Source: Dankookia rubra
GTDB lineage: Bacteria > Pseudomonadota > Alphaproteobacteria > Acetobacterales > Acetobacteraceae
Reading direction: 5' to 3'
Length of the DNA stretch: 64,000 nt
Assembly (NCBI RefSeq): GCF_004355005.1
Contig: NZ_SMSJ01000019.1
Span: 29,990-93,989 of the forward strand
The translations under genes and the position numbers were made by a program. This document shows, one piece after another, positions 8,999 to 17,425 of this stretch. Under the pieces are notes generated by a model. That model was not told the origin of the DNA, made no database searches, and saw only the letters and a program-made list of their open reading frames with translations. Each line of letters opens with the position of its first letter. Positions within the stretch are counted from its first letter, which is position 1.

Positions 8999-10165
8999 AT
9001 GGGTATCCCGCTGCGGCAGCAGATCAAGGTCGGCGCCTATATCCTGAAACAGCATCTGGCGGGGCGGAAGCGCTACCCGCTGGTTTTGATGCTGGAGCCG
9101 CTGTTCCGCTGCAACCTGGCCTGCGCCGGCTGCGGCAAGATCGACTATCCCGACGCCATCCTGAACAAGCGCCTCTCGGTCGAGGAATGCCTGGACGCGG
9201 TCGACCAGTGCGGCGCCCCCGTGGTGGCGATCGCCGGCGGCGAGCCGCTGCTGCACAAGGAGATGCCGGAGATCGTCGAGAAGATCCTGGCGCGCGGCAA
9301 GATTATCATCCTCTGCACCAATGCCCTGCTGCTGGAGAAGCGGATCGAGCAGTACAAGCCGCATCCGCGCTTCACCTGGGACATTCACCTGGACGGCGAC
9401 AAGGACCAGCACGACTGGGCGGTGTCCCAGACCGGGGTCTACGACCGTGCCGTCGCGGCGCTGAAGGATGCCAAGGCGCGCGGCTTCCGGGTGGCGATCA
9501 ACGCCACGCTGTTCAACAATGCCGAGCCCGAGCGCATGGCGAAGTTCTTCGACAGCGTCACCAAGATGGGCGTTGACGCCATCATGGTCTCGCCCGGCTA
9601 TGCCTATGAGCGTGCCCCGGACCAGCAGCACTTCCTGAATCGCCGCAAGACCAAGGAGCTGTTCCGCGGGATCTTCGCCCGCGGCAAGGGCAAGGGCTGG
9701 AAGATGGGCAACAGCCCGCTCTTCCTCGACATGCTGGCGGGCAACCAGACCTACCACTGCACGCCCTGGGGCAACCCGACGCGCAACATCTTCGGCTGGC
9801 AGCGGCCCTGCTACCTGCTGGGGGAGGGCTATGCCAAAACATTTGCCGAGCTGATGGACGAGACCGACTGGGACAAGTACGGCACCGGGAACTACGAGAA
9901 ATGTGCGGACTGCATGGTGCATAGCGGGTTCGAGGCGACCGCCGTGGTCGATGCCGTGAAGCGCCCCTGGAAGGCATTGGCGGTTCAGATGCGCGGCCCG
10001 CGAACCGAGGGCGAGATGGCCCCCGAGATCGACCTGACCAACCAACGCCCGGCGGAATACGTGTTCAGCCGCCATGTCGAGAAGGCGATGGGCGAGATGG
10101 CGCACGAGCCGAAGCGTGGCGCGAAGCACGGCGGCACCGCGCCGCCGGCCGTCGCCGCCGAATAA
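8999..10165 (+). CDS. hpnH: Adenosyl-hopene transferase HpnH (radical SAM)
   Basis: A 388-residue radical SAM enzyme that attaches 5'-deoxyadenosine to diploptene, the first step of C35 hopanoid side-chain synthesis. The radical SAM CxxxCxxC motif is at residues 38-45 (CNLACAGC), followed by the SAM-binding GGEPLLH. A Cys-containing C-terminal segment (YEKCADCMVHSGFEA) is typical of HpnH. The start GTATGGGTATC follows GAGGAGGAG at a good distance. The last ~40 residues are low-complexity and likely disordered. Neighbours ispH and hpnN support the pathway. Confidence 0.95.
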   Translation: MGIPLRQQIKVGAYILKQHLAGRKRYPLVLMLEPLFRCNLACAGCGKIDYPDAILNKRLSVEECLDAVDQCGAPVVAIAGGEPLLHKEMPEIVEKILARGKIIILCTNALLLEKRIEQYKPHPRFTWDIHLDGDKDQHDWAVSQTGVYDRAVAALKDAKARGFRVAINATLFNNAEPERMAKFFDSVTKMGVDAIMVSPGYAYERAPDQQHFLNRRKTKELFRGIFARGKGKGWKMGNSPLFLDMLAGNQTYHCTPWGNPTRNIFGWQRPCYLLGEGYAKTFAELMDETDWDKYGTGNYEKCADCMVHSGFEATAVVDAVKRPWKALAVQMRGPRTEGEMAPEIDLTNQRPAEYVFSRHVEKAMGEMAHEPKRGAKHGGTAPPAVAAE

Positions 10166-10226
10166 GCGCCTCTCCCGGGGAAGGCGCCCGACGCCTCCAG
10201 GCGGTTTTGCCCTCCGGCGATCCGCT

Positions 10227-10874
10227 TCAGCCCTCCGCCCACATCCGCAACAGGTTGGCGCGGGCGAGCTGGACGCGGAGGGCGGCATCCTCGACGCCCG
10301 CCTCCGCCAGGTGCAGGTCGAAGAGCAGCGCCCGCCGCGCCGCGTCCCGCACCCGGCTCTGCACCCAGCCGAAGGCAACCAGCCTTTCACCGGACAGCAC
10401 CGGGGCGACCCGGTGCAGACTGGACGCGGGATAGAGCGCGAGCAGCCCTGCCTCGGGCGCCACCTCCCGCTCGCCGCCGATGTTCTCGATCACCAGCGCG
10501 CCGCCGTTGACCTCGCCACCCAGGAACAGAGTCCAGGCCAGGTCGGTACGGACAGCGCCCGGGCCTTCGCCCATCAGCGCGTTGGCGACATGCCGGCCGT
10601 AGCCGCCGCCGGGCAGGGTGCGGCTGAACAGCGGCCGGGTCATGCGCAGCGGCAGGGCGGCGGAGGTGAAGACGGGATGCGCTCGCAGCGCCGCTTCCAG
10701 CTCCGCCGCCGCGGCGCGGGTCGCGGCATGGGCGGGCTCGGCCTGCAGGTTCCGCTTCACCGCGGCGGCCGCGGCGCCCGCGGTGCCGCGGCCATCCTGC
10801 CAGGGCGCCTCCGCCAGCAGCGTGCGGAGCCGCACCAGCGCCGCCGTGTCCAGAATTCCCCCGATCGGCAGCAT
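10227..10874 (-). CDS. PKHD-type Fe(II)/2OG hydroxylase (PiuC/YbiX-like)
   Basis: A 215-residue PKHD-type dioxygenase. The metal/2OG pattern is visible: GGYGRHVANALM (His), RTDLAWTLFLGGEVNGGALVIE (Asp) and PASSLHRVAPVLSGERLVAFGWVQS (His and the 2OG-binding Arg). Members are usually linked to iron-siderophore uptake. The ATG at 10874 gives the family-typical N-terminus MLPIGGIL; the frame extends further but is antisense there to the next gene. It is divergent from the secreted hypothetical at 10937, with an AT-rich spacer (CATAATATTGCAAT) that may hold promoters. No TonB receptor is nearby. Confidence 0.85.
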   Translation of the reverse strand: MLPIGGILDTAALVRLRTLLAEAPWQDGRGTAGAAAAAVKRNLQAEPAHAATRAAAAELEAALRAHPVFTSAALPLRMTRPLFSRTLPGGGYGRHVANALMGEGPGAVRTDLAWTLFLGGEVNGGALVIENIGGEREVAPEAGLLALYPASSLHRVAPVLSGERLVAFGWVQSRVRDAARRALLFDLHLAEAGVEDAALRVQLARANLLRMWAEG

Positions 10875-10936
10875 CGGCGTTCCCCGGCCTCCTCGCTTCC
10901 CATAATATTGCAATCCAGTCGCAACACCGAGATGCC

Positions 10937-11662
10937 ATGACTTGCTACCGCCCCCGTATCTGGCTTGGCCTCGGGATTTCCGTGCTGCTGGCCGGCGCCG
11001 CCGACCCGGTGCGGGCCGCCGATCCGGGCTGCGTTGCCGCCGCGCCGGCGCCGCTCGGCGAGGCGGGCGAGAGCGGCGAGGCGGGCGAGGGCGGGCCGGC
11101 GACCCCCGCTTCGCGCGCCCTGCTGCTGGACCGCATGGCAGCGCAGATCGAGGGCGCCGCGGCAGCCCGGGCGGCCGGCGATGCCGAAAGCGCCGACATC
11201 CTGGTCGCCGCCGCGACCGACGAGGGACCAGCCCGCCTCGCCCGCCGCGGCGACGGTCCCGATGCAGCGCTGGAGGCGACGCTCGCCCCCTTGGCCGCGG
11301 CACCCGCCGATGCCGCGGCCAAGGGGGCGGCGCTGCGCGCGGTGGAAACCGCCATCCCCACCACCCCGCCGGTCGAGCGAGCGGCGGGGCTTACCGCCCT
11401 GGCGCTGGAGGCCTTCGGTGCGGCGCAGGAGTGCGGTCGCCTGACCGACCGCGCCGCCTATGCCGAGGCGCAGGCCCTGGCCCGCCGCGCCCTCGGCCTG
11501 CTGCGAGCCCTGCCGGGTCAGGCGGCGCAGGAGATGGTGAGCGACCTCAGCCGCCTCACGATCCTTTTGCCGGTGCAGCCGCCGGCCGCCCTGCCGGCCA
11601 TGGGTGCGGTCTCGGCGCTGGTCTCCCACGCGCTGCTGGCGGCGAGCGACGCGGGGCGCTGA
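10937..11662 (+). CDS. Secreted hypothetical protein, Ala-rich
   Basis: A 241-residue protein I do not recognise. It has a clear signal peptide (MTCYRPRIWLGLGISVLLAG, cleavage probably near VRAADP), then a Gly/Glu-rich low-complexity stretch (EAGESGEAGEGG) and an alanine-rich, mostly helical remainder. Two cysteines remain in the mature part (about residues 32 and 165) and could form a disulfide. It is probably periplasmic. It stands alone, divergent from the PKHD hydroxylase and 84 nt before the SDR start. Composition may mask homology. Confidence 0.6.
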   Translation: MTCYRPRIWLGLGISVLLAGAADPVRAADPGCVAAAPAPLGEAGESGEAGEGGPATPASRALLLDRMAAQIEGAAAARAAGDAESADILVAAATDEGPARLARRGDGPDAALEATLAPLAAAPADAAAKGAALRAVETAIPTTPPVERAAGLTALALEAFGAAQECGRLTDRAAYAEAQALARRALGLLRALPGQAAQEMVSDLSRLTILLPVQPPAALPAMGAVSALVSHALLAASDAGR

Positions 11663-11746
11663 CGGCTTTCGATTGCCACGCTTTCCTTAGCCGGCAGAAT
11701 GCCCCTGGGCGCCGCGCCACGCCGGCGCATGCGGGAGGAAAACGAC

Positions 11747-12508
11747 ATGCGGTTCCAGGATCGCGCGGTGCTCGTCACCGGCGGGGGCAGCGGAATCGGC
11801 CAGCAGGTCTGCTACGCCGCGGCGAAGGAAGGTGGCCGGGTCGCGGTTGGCGACCTCGACCCCGAGCGCGCCGAGACCACGGCGGCCGAGATCCGCCAGC
11901 GGGGCGGGGAGGCGCAGGCCTTCCGCATCGACGTCGCCCAGCCCGCCTCGGTGAACGCCTTCGTCGAGGCGGCGGAGACCACGCTCGGCCGGCTCGACGT
12001 GCTGGTGAACTCTGCCGGCATGCGCGAGATCGTGCCAGTCCTCGACCTGTCCTTCGAGGAATGGCAGCGGATCATCACCGTTAACCTGACCGGCACCTTC
12101 CTGCCGAGCCAGGCCTTCGCCCGGAAGCTGGTCGCGGCGGGGAAGACCGGGTCGATCGTCAATCTCGCCTCCACGCTCGGCCTGATGGCGGCGCCGAACC
12201 GGGCGGCCTACACGGCGTCGAAGCACGGCGTCGTTGGCCTGACCAAGGAGATGGCGCTCGAACTCGGCGAGAAGGGCATCCGGGTGAATGCGGTGGCGCC
12301 GGGCGTGACCCGCACCGCGATGACCGAGCGCTATTTCCAGGATCCCGTCTATTCCGAGGTGGTCCGCGGCATCCACGCGCTGGGACGCTGGGGGGAGGCG
12401 GACGAGATCGCCCGCGCCATCATGTTCCTCGCCGCCGAGGAGAACGGCTTCGTCACCGGCAGCATCCTGACGGTGGATGGCGGCTGGACGACCGGGAAGA
12501 AGATGTGA
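11747..12508 (+). CDS. SDR-family oxidoreductase
   Basis: A 253-residue classical short-chain dehydrogenase/reductase. The nucleotide-binding TGGGSGIG is near residue 10, NSAG near 86, catalytic Ser in NLASTLG and the YTASK catalytic Tyr/Lys near 153-157. The C-terminal TGSILTVDGGW is typical. The ATG at 11747 follows GGGAGGAAAACGAC, a strong ribosome site; the frame opens 48 nt earlier but lacks a site. The substrate is unknown. Convergent pairing with the SMP-30 lactonase suggests a sugar or polyol oxidation role (inference). Repeat copy B follows 9 nt after the stop. Confidence 0.9.
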   Translation: MRFQDRAVLVTGGGSGIGQQVCYAAAKEGGRVAVGDLDPERAETTAAEIRQRGGEAQAFRIDVAQPASVNAFVEAAETTLGRLDVLVNSAGMREIVPVLDLSFEEWQRIITVNLTGTFLPSQAFARKLVAAGKTGSIVNLASTLGLMAAPNRAAYTASKHGVVGLTKEMALELGEKGIRVNAVAPGVTRTAMTERYFQDPVYSEVVRGIHALGRWGEADEIARAIMFLAAEENGFVTGSILTVDGGWTTGKKM

Positions 12509-12516
12509 AGGAAGGC

Positions 12517-12647
12517 TGGGGAGAAGGTGTTCTCCCCAGACCCCTCATCTATTTCTGTGAGTCTGGCACTCGCCGCGCGGCGAGTGCCAGACTCACAGAA
12601 ACGGGAAGGGTAGGGCTTGGGGAGGGAATGCCTTTTTCCCTCCCCAA
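12517..12647 (+). repeat. Intergenic three-module repeat, copy B (best preserved)
   Basis: Begins 9 nt after the SDR stop. The 5' hairpin 12517-12538 is TGGGGAGAA-GGTG-TTCTCCCCA, a perfect 9-bp stem. The linker AGACCCCTCATCTATTTC leads to a perfect 50-bp palindrome at 12552-12601 (half-site ends GAGTCTGGCACTCGCCGC). The 3' hairpin 12617-12647 is TTGGGGAGGGAA/TTCCCTCCCCAA, a perfect 12-bp stem with a 7-nt loop. It fills the SDR/SMP-30 convergent gap. Confidence 0.9.
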
Positions 12648-12653
12648 CCTTGC

Positions 12654-13595
12654 TCAGCCTCCCGCGACGCCCTGCGTGTTGACGTAGAGCGAGAAGAGCG
12701 ATTGCGCCGCCGACATGAACAGCCGGTTCCGGTGGCGGCCGCCGAAGCAGAGATTGGCGCAGCGTTCCGGCAAGTGAATATGCCCGATCGGCTCGCCGCC
12801 GGCGTTCAGCACGCGCACGCCGTCGTACTCCGCCGTCATGCCCCAGCCGCACCAGAGGTTGCCGTCGATGTCGACGCGGAAGCCGTCCGGCGTTTCTCCC
12901 GGCTTGCAGACGTAGAAGACCCGGCGCTTCGCCAGCTTGGTACCGCCGACGACGTCATAGGCCAGGATGTTGCGCGGCTCCGACCGGCTCTCGATGATGT
13001 AGAGCAGGCTTTCATCCGGGCTGAAGGCCAAGCCGTTCGGATGGTCGATGTCGTCGGCGACCAGCGTGATCTCAAGGCTCTGCCCATCGACGCGGTAGAC
13101 ATTGGTGTGCGGCAGCTCGGCCTGCAGCTTGTTGCCCTCATAGAAGGCATAGGTGCCGAAGGGCGGGTCGGTGAACCAGATGCTGCCGTCGGACTTCACC
13201 ACCACGTCGTTCGGGCTGTTCAGCTTCCTGCCCTGGAAGCTTTCGGCGATGACGGTGATGCTGCCGTCGTATCCGAAGCGCACGACGCGTCGGCCGGCAT
13301 GTTCGCAGGCGATGATGCGGCCCTGGCGGTCGCGCGTATGGCCGTTCGCGTTGTTCGACGGCTTCCGCCACTCGGATACCGTGCCGGTCGTCTCGTCCCA
13401 TTTCAGCACGCGGTTGTTCGGGATGTCGGACCAGAGCAGGCAACGCGCATCGCCCAACCAGACCGGGCCCTCGCCCCAGCGAGAGCCGGTCCAAAGCTTC
13501 TCCACCGCCGAGAGCGCCAGGTGATACTTCTTGAAGGACGGGTCGAGCGCGACGATCGACGGGTCCGGGTAGCGCTCGCTCGGCTGCCAAGTCAT
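12654..13595 (-). CDS. SMP-30/gluconolactonase-family protein
   Basis: A 313-residue six-bladed beta-propeller of the SMP-30/gluconolactonase/LRE family, which hydrolyses sugar lactones using a divalent metal. Family motifs: EGPVWLGDARCLLWSDI (metal-ligand Glu), NSPNDVVVKSDGSIWFTDP (Asn/Asp), HPNGLAFSPDESLLY and DGFRVDIDGNLWCGWG. The ATG at 13595 follows a GGGGGAGA ribosome site. There is no signal peptide, so it is likely cytoplasmic. It ends 7 nt from repeat copy B and is convergent with the SDR; together they could oxidise a sugar to its lactone and open it (inference). Confidence 0.88.
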   Translation of the reverse strand: MTWQPSERYPDPSIVALDPSFKKYHLALSAVEKLWTGSRWGEGPVWLGDARCLLWSDIPNNRVLKWDETTGTVSEWRKPSNNANGHTRDRQGRIIACEHAGRRVVRFGYDGSITVIAESFQGRKLNSPNDVVVKSDGSIWFTDPPFGTYAFYEGNKLQAELPHTNVYRVDGQSLEITLVADDIDHPNGLAFSPDESLLYIIESRSEPRNILAYDVVGGTKLAKRRVFYVCKPGETPDGFRVDIDGNLWCGWGMTAEYDGVRVLNAGGEPIGHIHLPERCANLCFGGRHRNRLFMSAAQSLFSLYVNTQGVAGG

Positions 13596-13659
13596 GGCAT
13601 TGTCTCCCCCTTGGATTGCGGCGGCGATCCTGCCGGGCAGGGGGCGCCGCGCCAAGGGG

Positions 13660-14106
13660 TCACGCCATGCGGGTGACGTAGGCCTTCATGCTCTCCACGT
13701 CGTGCTGGTGCAGCATGATGCGGTACTTCACCATGTCGCGGATGCTGACGATGCCGGTCAGCTCGCCATCCTCGGTGCAGACCGGCAGGTGACCGAAACA
13801 GCTGCGGTCCATGATCTCCATGGTCAGGTCGACCGGCATTTTCGGGTCCACCATCGTCACGTCGCGGGTCATGATGTCGGCAGCCTTCAACTCGAGTACC
13901 GCTTTGCCGCGCTGCGAAAAGGCTTCCACCACGTCGCGTTCCGAGAGGATGCCGACGAGCTTCCGGGCGGCATCCATCACTACCACCGCGCCGATCCGGC
14001 GAGTGGCGACCACATGCGTCACCTCCGCCAGACCGGTTTCCGGCACGACAGAAATGATGGATGCGCTCTTCCCCGTAAGGGCGGTGGCGATGGTCTTTCC
14101 TGGCAC
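13660..14106 (-). CDS. CBS domain-containing protein
   Basis: A 148-residue protein made of two tandem CBS domains (about residues 15-70 and 80-140), which usually bind adenosine nucleotides and sense energy state. Typical segments are MDAARKLVGILSERDVVEAF and DGELTGIVSIRDMVKY. The preferred start is GTG 14106, preceded by GGAGAGGGA and giving the usual length; upstream residues look non-coding. There is no fused effector domain, so the partner is unknown. It is divergent from the acyl-CoA dehydrogenase across a 231-nt spacer. Confidence 0.85.
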   Translation of the reverse strand: MPGKTIATALTGKSASIISVVPETGLAEVTHVVATRRIGAVVVMDAARKLVGILSERDVVEAFSQRGKAVLELKAADIMTRDVTMVDPKMPVDLTMEIMDRSCFGHLPVCTEDGELTGIVSIRDMVKYRIMLHQHDVESMKAYVTRMA

Positions 14107-14337
14107 TCCCTCTCCGTGCGGACATGCTTTGCTTGGGCGATTGGACACATATCGAGCCGATGCAGCGCACCACAACGCGAACGACGACGGGAACGACCGA
14201 GGCAAAGGTGAAAATGCGTTCATCTTATCGGCGGGATGCGGACAGGTCCTGCTGCCCGGCAACCAGGGTGCGGCCGAGCGACGCTACCTCCTCGCCCCGC
14301 CCGGGCTAAGCTGGAGGCCGGGGAAGGAGCACAGGCC
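14107..14337. other. Divergent intergenic region
   Basis: A 231-nt spacer between the divergent CBS and acyl-CoA dehydrogenase genes. It presumably carries both promoters, but I could not pick convincing -35/-10 pairs. No repeat copy, RNA gene or conserved small frame is evident. The last 20 nt hold the ribosome site GGGGAAGGAG of the dehydrogenase. Confidence 0.5.
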
Positions 14338-16035
14338 ATGGATATCGGCCCAGCCGCAACGCAGCAGGCCGCGCCCACCGGCGCCGAGGCCGTGCCGGAC
14401 AGCCGCGGGCTGAACCTATGCCGGGTCGACCCTTGGCTTGTGCCGGTGCTATCGCTGTACTTGCCGCCCGACCTGCTGGCGCACCTGGCGCCTCATCTTG
14501 ACCGCATTGGGGCGCTGGCCGGCGGCAGGCTGGACGAGTTGGCGGGGCTGGCCGACCGCAATCCGCCGGTGCTGCGTCACCGCACACGGCGTGGCGAGGA
14601 TGCCCAGGCGATCGAGTACCACCCGGCCTATCGGGAGATGGAGCGGATCGCCTTCAGCGATTACGGGCTGGCGGCGATGTCGCATCGCCCCGGCGTGCTG
14701 GGCTGGCCGGCGCCGATGCCGCCGGCGGCGAAATATGCGCTGACCTATCTTTTCGTGCAGGCGGAGTTCGGCCTTTGCTGCCCGCTGTCCATGACCGACG
14801 CGCTGGCCCGCACGCTGCGCCGCTTTGGTGACCCGGCGCTGGTCGCACGCTACCTGCCGGCGCTGACCGCGACCGACCTCGACGCCCTGCGCCAGGGCGC
14901 GATGTTCATGACGGAACAGGGCGCGGGGTCGGACATCTCCGCGACCGCCGTGCTGGCCGAGGAAGCCGCCGACGGCACCTGGCGGCTGACCGGCGACAAG
15001 TGGTTCTGCAGCAATGCCGATGCCGGGATGGCTCTGGTGCTGGCGCGCCGCGTCGGTGGCCCCGCAGGGCTGCGTGGCGTCTCCCTGTTCCTGCTGCCGC
15101 GGGAACGGCCAGACGGCTCGTCGAACGCCTACCGGATCGTCCGGCTGAAGGACAAGCTGGGGACCAAGAGCATGGCCTCCGGCGAAGTGCGCCTCGATGG
15201 CGCCACCGCCTTCCTGGTCGGCGAGCCGGAGGCCGGCTTCAAGCAGATGGCGGACATGGTCAACGCCTCCCGACTGTCGAACGGCATGCGCGCCGCCGGG
15301 CTGATGCGCCGGGCGGTCACGGAAGCGGTTTTCGTCGCGCGCCACAGGATTGCCTTCGGCCGCCGCCTCGTCGAGATGCCTCTGATGCGCCGGCAACTGA
15401 TGAAGCTCGTGCTGCCCATGGAGCAGGCGCGTAGCATGGTCTTCCAGGCGGCGGAGGCGCTGCGCCGAAGCGACGCCGGGGAGGACGGCGCCTATGCCCT
15501 GCTGCGCATCCTGACGCCCTTGCTGAAATTCCGCGCCTGTCGCGACGCCCGGCGCGTCACCGGCGACGCGATGGAGGTGCGTGGCGGCTGCGGCTATATC
15601 GAGGAGTGGGCCGACCCGCGCCTGCTGCGCGACAGCCATCTCGGCAGCATCTGGGAGGGCACCAGCAACATCGTCGCGCTCGACGTGTTGCGCGCGGCGC
15701 AACGCGAAGGCTCGTTGCCAGTGCTGCGGGCGCATGTCGCCGGGCTGCTCGGCAACGGTGCGGCGCTGGAGGGGGCGCTGCCGCTGTTCGACCGCGCCGC
15801 GGCGCTGGCCACGCGGGCACAGGACCACCCGGCACTCGCCCGCCAAGCCGCCAGCGCGCTCTACCACCTGACCAGCGCCGCGGCGATGACCTGGGAAGCC
15901 GGGCGGCTGGACGACCCGGCGCGGCTGGCGCTGGCGGAGGCCGTGCTGCGCCATCGCGTGCTGCCCCGCGACCCGCTGGCCGATGCGGACGAGGTCGTGC
16001 CCGACGCCTTGCTCGACCGCGTGCTGGCCGCCTGA
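14338..16035 (+). CDS. Acyl-CoA dehydrogenase, AidB-like
   Basis: A 565-residue flavoprotein of the acyl-CoA dehydrogenase superfamily. Its length and architecture match the AidB/long subgroup, with a long N-terminal extension before the helical domain. Motifs: MTEQGAGSDISAT, TGDKWFCSNADA, LKDKLGTKSMASGEVRLDGA (middle beta domain) and GYIEEWADPRLLRDSHLGSI followed by WEGTSNIVALDVLRAA (FAD/substrate region). The substrate is unknown. The ATG at 14338 has GGGGAAGGAG upstream. The TetR gene starts inside its stop codon (TGATG), so they form an operon with the methyltransferase. Confidence 0.88.
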   Translation: MDIGPAATQQAAPTGAEAVPDSRGLNLCRVDPWLVPVLSLYLPPDLLAHLAPHLDRIGALAGGRLDELAGLADRNPPVLRHRTRRGEDAQAIEYHPAYREMERIAFSDYGLAAMSHRPGVLGWPAPMPPAAKYALTYLFVQAEFGLCCPLSMTDALARTLRRFGDPALVARYLPALTATDLDALRQGAMFMTEQGAGSDISATAVLAEEAADGTWRLTGDKWFCSNADAGMALVLARRVGGPAGLRGVSLFLLPRERPDGSSNAYRIVRLKDKLGTKSMASGEVRLDGATAFLVGEPEAGFKQMADMVNASRLSNGMRAAGLMRRAVTEAVFVARHRIAFGRRLVEMPLMRRQLMKLVLPMEQARSMVFQAAEALRRSDAGEDGAYALLRILTPLLKFRACRDARRVTGDAMEVRGGCGYIEEWADPRLLRDSHLGSIWEGTSNIVALDVLRAAQREGSLPVLRAHVAGLLGNGAALEGALPLFDRAAALATRAQDHPALARQAASALYHLTSAAAMTWEAGRLDDPARLALAEAVLRHRVLPRDPLADADEVVPDALLDRVLAA

Positions 16036-16661
16036 TGGACGGCGCGCTCTCGCCTCGCGCCGCGGCGACACGGCAACGTATCCTGGACGCGGCGGTGGCG
16101 GAATTCGCCGAAAAGGGCTTGGCCGGCGCGCGGGTGGACGAGATCGCGGCGCGAGCCGGCGCCAACAAGCGGATGATCTACGCCTATTTCGGCAACAAGG
16201 AGGCATTGTGGCTGGCGGTGCTCGAGACCGCCTATTCCATGAAACGAGCGGAGGAACGTGCGCTGGCGGTGGATGCGCTGCCGCCGGAGGAGGCCATGGC
16301 GCGGCTTGTCGCCTTCAACTTGCGCTACACCGCGGCGCATCCGGAATTTGTCGCGTTGCTGAACCAGGAGAATATCCACCGCGCCGCCTACCTAGCCGCC
16401 AGCGACCAAGTGCCGGCGATGTACTCGCCGCTGGTCGGGCAGATCGGTACGGTGCTCGCGCGCGGGGAAGCGGCCGGCGTCTTCCGCGCCGGGGTCGATC
16501 CGGTGCAGCTCTACATAACCATAGTCGCGCTCGGGCATTTCTACGTGGCGAACCTGCATACGCTCTCCACCATCTTTCGCGCCGATCTCGGCGATCCGGC
16601 TGCGCTGGCGGCGCGAGAGGCCCATTGTATCGCCGTGATCCGCGGCTATCTGCGGCCATGA
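16035..16661 (+). CDS. TetR/AcrR-family transcriptional regulator
   Basis: A 208-residue repressor-type regulator. The TetR HTH is at residues 10-55 (RQRILDAAVAEFAEKGLAGA, then IAARAGANKRMIYAYFGNKE). The C-terminal ligand domain resembles TetR_C-type regulators of fatty acid or aromatic genes. The ATG overlaps the dehydrogenase stop by one base, and its own stop overlaps the next start (ATGATG). It is therefore likely to regulate this three-gene operon in response to an acyl-CoA or similar ligand (inference). Confidence 0.88.
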   Translation: MDGALSPRAAATRQRILDAAVAEFAEKGLAGARVDEIAARAGANKRMIYAYFGNKEALWLAVLETAYSMKRAEERALAVDALPPEEAMARLVAFNLRYTAAHPEFVALLNQENIHRAAYLAASDQVPAMYSPLVGQIGTVLARGEAAGVFRAGVDPVQLYITIVALGHFYVANLHTLSTIFRADLGDPAALAAREAHCIAVIRGYLRP

Positions 16662-17338
16662 TGCTGCATAAGCTTCTGGTGCAGACCGTCATCGCGCTGC
16701 TGGCGCAGGGCTGGTTGCTGTATCGCGGCGCCCGCACCGCGGACTGGCCGGCGGGCTGGGCCTTCCTGGCGCTGTTCGGCCTGGGCAGCATCGTCGTCGG
16801 GCTGTTCCTGCTGCGGCACGACCCGGCGCTGCTGCGCGAACGCATGACCCTGCCGGCGCATGGCAACCAGCCGCGGCGGGACAAGCTGCTGCTGCTGGCG
16901 GTCGGCCTGCTGTGGTGCTTCTGGCTCTTCGGCATGGGGCGGGACGCCGCGCACCACCGCTTCGCCGCGATGCCGGCTTGGCTGCAGGGGATCGGCGCGC
17001 TGCTCTTCGTCGGCGGCTATGCGGTGACCACCTGGACCTTCGCCGCCAACAGCTTTGCCTCTCCCGCGGTGCGGATGCAGCCGGAACGCGGCCACCATGT
17101 CGTCGACACCGGCCCCTACGCCTGGGTGCGGCACCCGATGTATGCCGGTGCGCTGCTTCTCTTCCTCGGCATGCCGCTGCTGCTGGGGTCGCCGCTCGGG
17201 ATGCTAGGCCTGCCCATCGGCGCCGCGATCCTGGCGCTTCGGGTGGGGTGGGAGGAAGCGGCGCTGCGGGAGGGCCTGCCCGGCTACGACGACTATGCCC
17301 GTCGCGTCCGCCACCGCTTCGTGCCCGGTCTCTGGTGA
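16658..17338 (+). CDS. Isoprenylcysteine carboxyl methyltransferase-like membrane protein
   Basis: A 226-residue membrane protein with about five hydrophobic helices and the C-terminal methyltransferase signature of the ICMT/PEMT-like family (TGPYAWVRHPMYAGALLLFL, then EEAALREGLPGYDDYARRVR). Members methylate lipids or prenylated substrates with SAM; the substrate here is unknown. The first ATG of an ATGATG pair overlaps the TetR stop codon, so it is translationally coupled to the acyl-CoA dehydrogenase/TetR operon. Confidence 0.82.
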   Translation: MMLHKLLVQTVIALLAQGWLLYRGARTADWPAGWAFLALFGLGSIVVGLFLLRHDPALLRERMTLPAHGNQPRRDKLLLLAVGLLWCFWLFGMGRDAAHHRFAAMPAWLQGIGALLFVGGYAVTTWTFAANSFASPAVRMQPERGHHVVDTGPYAWVRHPMYAGALLLFLGMPLLLGSPLGMLGLPIGAAILALRVGWEEAALREGLPGYDDYARRVRHRFVPGLW

Positions 17339-17425
17339 AAAGGGCTGTGGTGAAGCTTGACCGCCCGGGGCGTGACGCGCCAAAGTAACCAGCCGGTTAC
17401 CCAGACCGGCCAGCGGGAGGGAAGC

